Shown here piece after piece: positions 62,324 through 64,000 of a stretch of 64,000 bases of DNA (the first letter of the stretch is position 1; the number at the start of each line of letters is the position of its first letter). This DNA is from M3007 sp037445225. GTDB taxonomy: Bacteria; Bacteroidota; Bacteroidia; Chitinophagales; Saprospiraceae. The position numbers and the translations under genes are program-made. The DNA lies in the NCBI GenBank assembly GCA_037445225.1, contig JBBIKW010000001.1, positions 62,001-126,000 of the forward strand, in the 5' to 3' direction. The notes beneath the pieces are model-generated. The model searched no databases. It saw nothing but the letters and a program-made list of their open reading frames with translations, and had not been told where the DNA came from.

Positions 62324-64000
62324 ATGAGATGGAAGCCGACGTTGTTGCTTTTTTCGTTTCTTGGCCTGATAGGGGCGACGCTGTGGTTTAATCGGCAGGC
62401 GATATGGCCGCCGATGGCCTCTAATGCTCAAAAGGAAGCCCGGCTCATGCAGGGCATCCTTACGGGGTTGGAGCGCTTTCACTACGAGCCCAAGGCCGTC
62501 GACGACCAGTTATCACGCCAAGTGTTTCAACTCTACCTAAAACAGCTGGACGGCAGCAAGCGCTTCTTTACACAAGCCGACATCGACCAACTGCGCGTCT
62601 TTGAGACACAGCTGGACGACCAGGCGCGTGCGGGCACCTTCTCCTTCTTCGACCGCACCATGGAGCTATACGATGGCTCCTTAGAGAAAACCCAACGGTG
62701 GTATCGCGAACTGCTGGCCAAGCCAATGGACTTCTCTCAGGAAGCTTATGTAGAGACGGACGGAGAAAAAGTCTCGTGGGCGCCCGACGAACAAGCGCTC
62801 CGCCAGCGCTGGGAACTGTGGCTCAAGTACGAAGTGCTTAGCCGATTGCACGAAGCGCTGGAAGCACAAGAAAAGCCCGACTATACCGGCGAAAAGAAGA
62901 GCACAGAGACCTTAGAGGCGGAGGCCCGCCAAAAGACGTTGGAAGTATACGACCGCTGGTTTAAGCGCCTCCAGCGCCGCGACCGACCGCGCCGCTTAGA
63001 AACCTACTTGAATGCCTTCATCGGCGCTTTCGACCCACACTCCGGCTATTTCTCCCCCCAAGAAAAAGCCGATTTCGACGTCAACATGTCGGGTAAGTTG
63101 GAAGGGATTGGCGCGCGCCTACAAAGCGATGGTGAAAAAACGACAGTGGTCGAAATCGTCCCGGGCGGTCCGGCCTGGAAACAGAAAGAGCTCGAAGTAA
63201 AAGATGTCATCTTGAAAGTGGCGCAAGGCGACGAAGAACCGGTAGACGTCATGGGGATGGAACTCAGCGACGTCGTCTCCAAGATTCGCGGGCCTAAGGG
63301 CACCACCGTGCGGCTGACAGTGCAAAAGACCGACGGCAGCATCAAGGTCATCTCCATCGTTCGCGATATCGTGATTACCGAGGAAGCAATGGCTAAGTCG
63401 TTGCTGCTGAGTACCCAAGACAATCCGGACAAGATCGGATACATCTACCTGCCCAAGTTTTACGCCGACTTTACCCCGCAGGGCGTTACTTCTTGCGCAG
63501 AGGATGTCGCCAAGGAGATCCAAAAACTGAAAGCGGAAAACGTCCGCGGCATTATTCTCGACCTGCGCAACAACGGCGGCGGCTCGCTGCGCGACGTGGT
63601 GCGCATGTCGGGCTTTTTCATCGAAACGGGACCCATTGTACAGGTTAAAAGTCGTAACCGGCCTCCGGAAATCAACGAGGATACCGATGCGCGCGTCCAA
63701 TACGATGGGCCGCTGGTCATTATGGTCAACGGCGGCAGCGCCTCCGCCTCCGAAATCATTGCCGCCGCCCTGCAAGACTACCGGCGCGCCGTCATCGTCG
63801 GCACGCGCTTCACCTACGGAAAAGGCACCGTCCAGCGCTTCTGGGATCTCGACTACTCCACCAGCGACCCCACCGTCAAGCCTTTAGGGCAAATGAAAGT
63901 GACCATCCAAAAGTTTTACCGCATCACTGGGCAGACCACCCAGCTGAAAGGTATTGTGCCGGACATCGAGCTGCCCGACAACTACAACTACATAGACTAC
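62324..64000 (+). CDS. prc: Carboxy-terminal processing protease (Prc/Tsp family), 3' end outside window
   Basis: 559 codons are visible. The ATG at 62324 is chosen because a signal anchor (MRWKPTLLLFSFLGLIGATL) follows at once; ATG 62264 is in frame and also possible. The Tsp N-terminal domain has SRQVFQLYLKQLDGSKRFF and FIGAFDPHSGYFSP, then a PDZ domain (about 247-335: GKLEGIGARLQSDGEKTTVV, EVKDVILKVAQGDEEPVDVM) and the S41 peptidase core with ILDLRNNGGGSLRDVV, the catalytic serine in GGSASASEIIAAALQDY and the lysine in YGKGTVQRF. It degrades or trims periplasmic proteins. The C-terminal part is beyond the edge. Confidence 0.95.
   Translation, partial: MRWKPTLLLFSFLGLIGATLWFNRQAIWPPMASNAQKEARLMQGILTGLERFHYEPKAVDDQLSRQVFQLYLKQLDGSKRFFTQADIDQLRVFETQLDDQARAGTFSFFDRTMELYDGSLEKTQRWYRELLAKPMDFSQEAYVETDGEKVSWAPDEQALRQRWELWLKYEVLSRLHEALEAQEKPDYTGEKKSTETLEAEARQKTLEVYDRWFKRLQRRDRPRRLETYLNAFIGAFDPHSGYFSPQEKADFDVNMSGKLEGIGARLQSDGEKTTVVEIVPGGPAWKQKELEVKDVILKVAQGDEEPVDVMGMELSDVVSKIRGPKGTTVRLTVQKTDGSIKVISIVRDIVITEEAMAKSLLLSTQDNPDKIGYIYLPKFYADFTPQGVTSCAEDVAKEIQKLKAENVRGIILDLRNNGGGSLRDVVRMSGFFIETGPIVQVKSRNRPPEINEDTDARVQYDGPLVIMVNGGSASASEIIAAALQDYRRAVIVGTRFTYGKGTVQRFWDLDYSTSDPTVKPLGQMKVTIQKFYRITGQTTQLKGIVPDIELPDNYNYIDY

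Overview
The window reads as a chromosome segment from a member of the Bacteroidota with a fairly GC-rich genome, possibly near the Saprospiria/Chitinophagia side; this placement is an inference. Three things support it. Many genes belong to families concentrated in that phylum (DUF2279, DUF3078, DUF4783, GSCFA, a CYxxC-type peptidoglycan-binding repeat protein, lipoproteins paired with SurA). Start codons mostly lack Shine-Dalgarno sequences; the gene at 6416-6856 is a clear exception. The Bacteroidota -7 promoter element TAnnTTTG recurs upstream of genes on both strands, sometimes with a TTG element 18-21 bases further upstream. No insertion sequence, prophage, CRISPR array or rRNA operon was seen.

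Layout. 1-1814 (minus) is the 5' part of a large secreted cysteine-rich repeat protein. 1936-3353 (minus) holds a DUF2279 protein and a DgkA-type kinase. 3425-3742 is a tRNA-Ser(GGA)/tRNA-Ser(CGA) unit with its own promoter and terminator, followed by about 560 bases without a convincing gene but with three related 21-base elements in opposite orientations. 4306-12661 carries a membrane glycosyltransferase, an EVE protein, tsaD, panD, rsmE and clpB. 12747-16138 (minus) is a compact five-gene unit: ECF sigma factor, small protein, MscS channel, DUF3078 protein and low-molecular-weight tyrosine phosphatase. 16252-25289 has pcm, a TMTC-like TPR glycosyltransferase, a rhodanese lipoprotein, a GDSL esterase, an EAD11-like/TPR membrane protein, alanine dehydrogenase, an inositol-phosphatase-family enzyme and a permuted NlpC/P60-like secreted protein. 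25446-29036 encodes the methylmalonyl-CoA mutase large subunit and a polysaccharide flippase.

29124-34061 (minus) contains a lipoprotein, an ECF sigma factor followed by a one-polypeptide anti-sigma-like/beta-barrel fusion, and nadB. 34208-37262 has a peptidoglycan-binding repeat protein and an ABC exporter. 37285-40653 (minus) is a BASS transporter plus an unusual pair: a signal-less trypsin-like protease with a zinc ribbon and a YbjN-like tail, and a second protein carrying the same tail domain. 40724-43090 holds GSCFA, SDR and DUF4783 proteins. 43144-48138 is an outer-membrane-biogenesis block: SurA-N-like lipoprotein, SurA-type isomerase, BamA. It is followed by a PaaE-like reductase, a sigma/TPR anti-sigma pair behind a consensus promoter, an orphan histidine kinase overlapping aroK, a coiled-coil protein, asd, psd and lysS. 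The lysS-UMF1 gap is AT-rich and carries a candidate small RNA. The window closes with a UMF1-type transporter, a HerA-like ATPase, a small cytochrome c and the start of a carboxy-terminal processing protease.

Functionally the segment is mostly housekeeping (translation, NAD/pantothenate/lysine/aromatic precursors, phospholipid synthesis) plus envelope biogenesis. The least explained parts are the protease/YbjN pair, the repeat protein at the left edge, the sigma/barrel fusion, the EAD11-like protein and several structured non-coding stretches.
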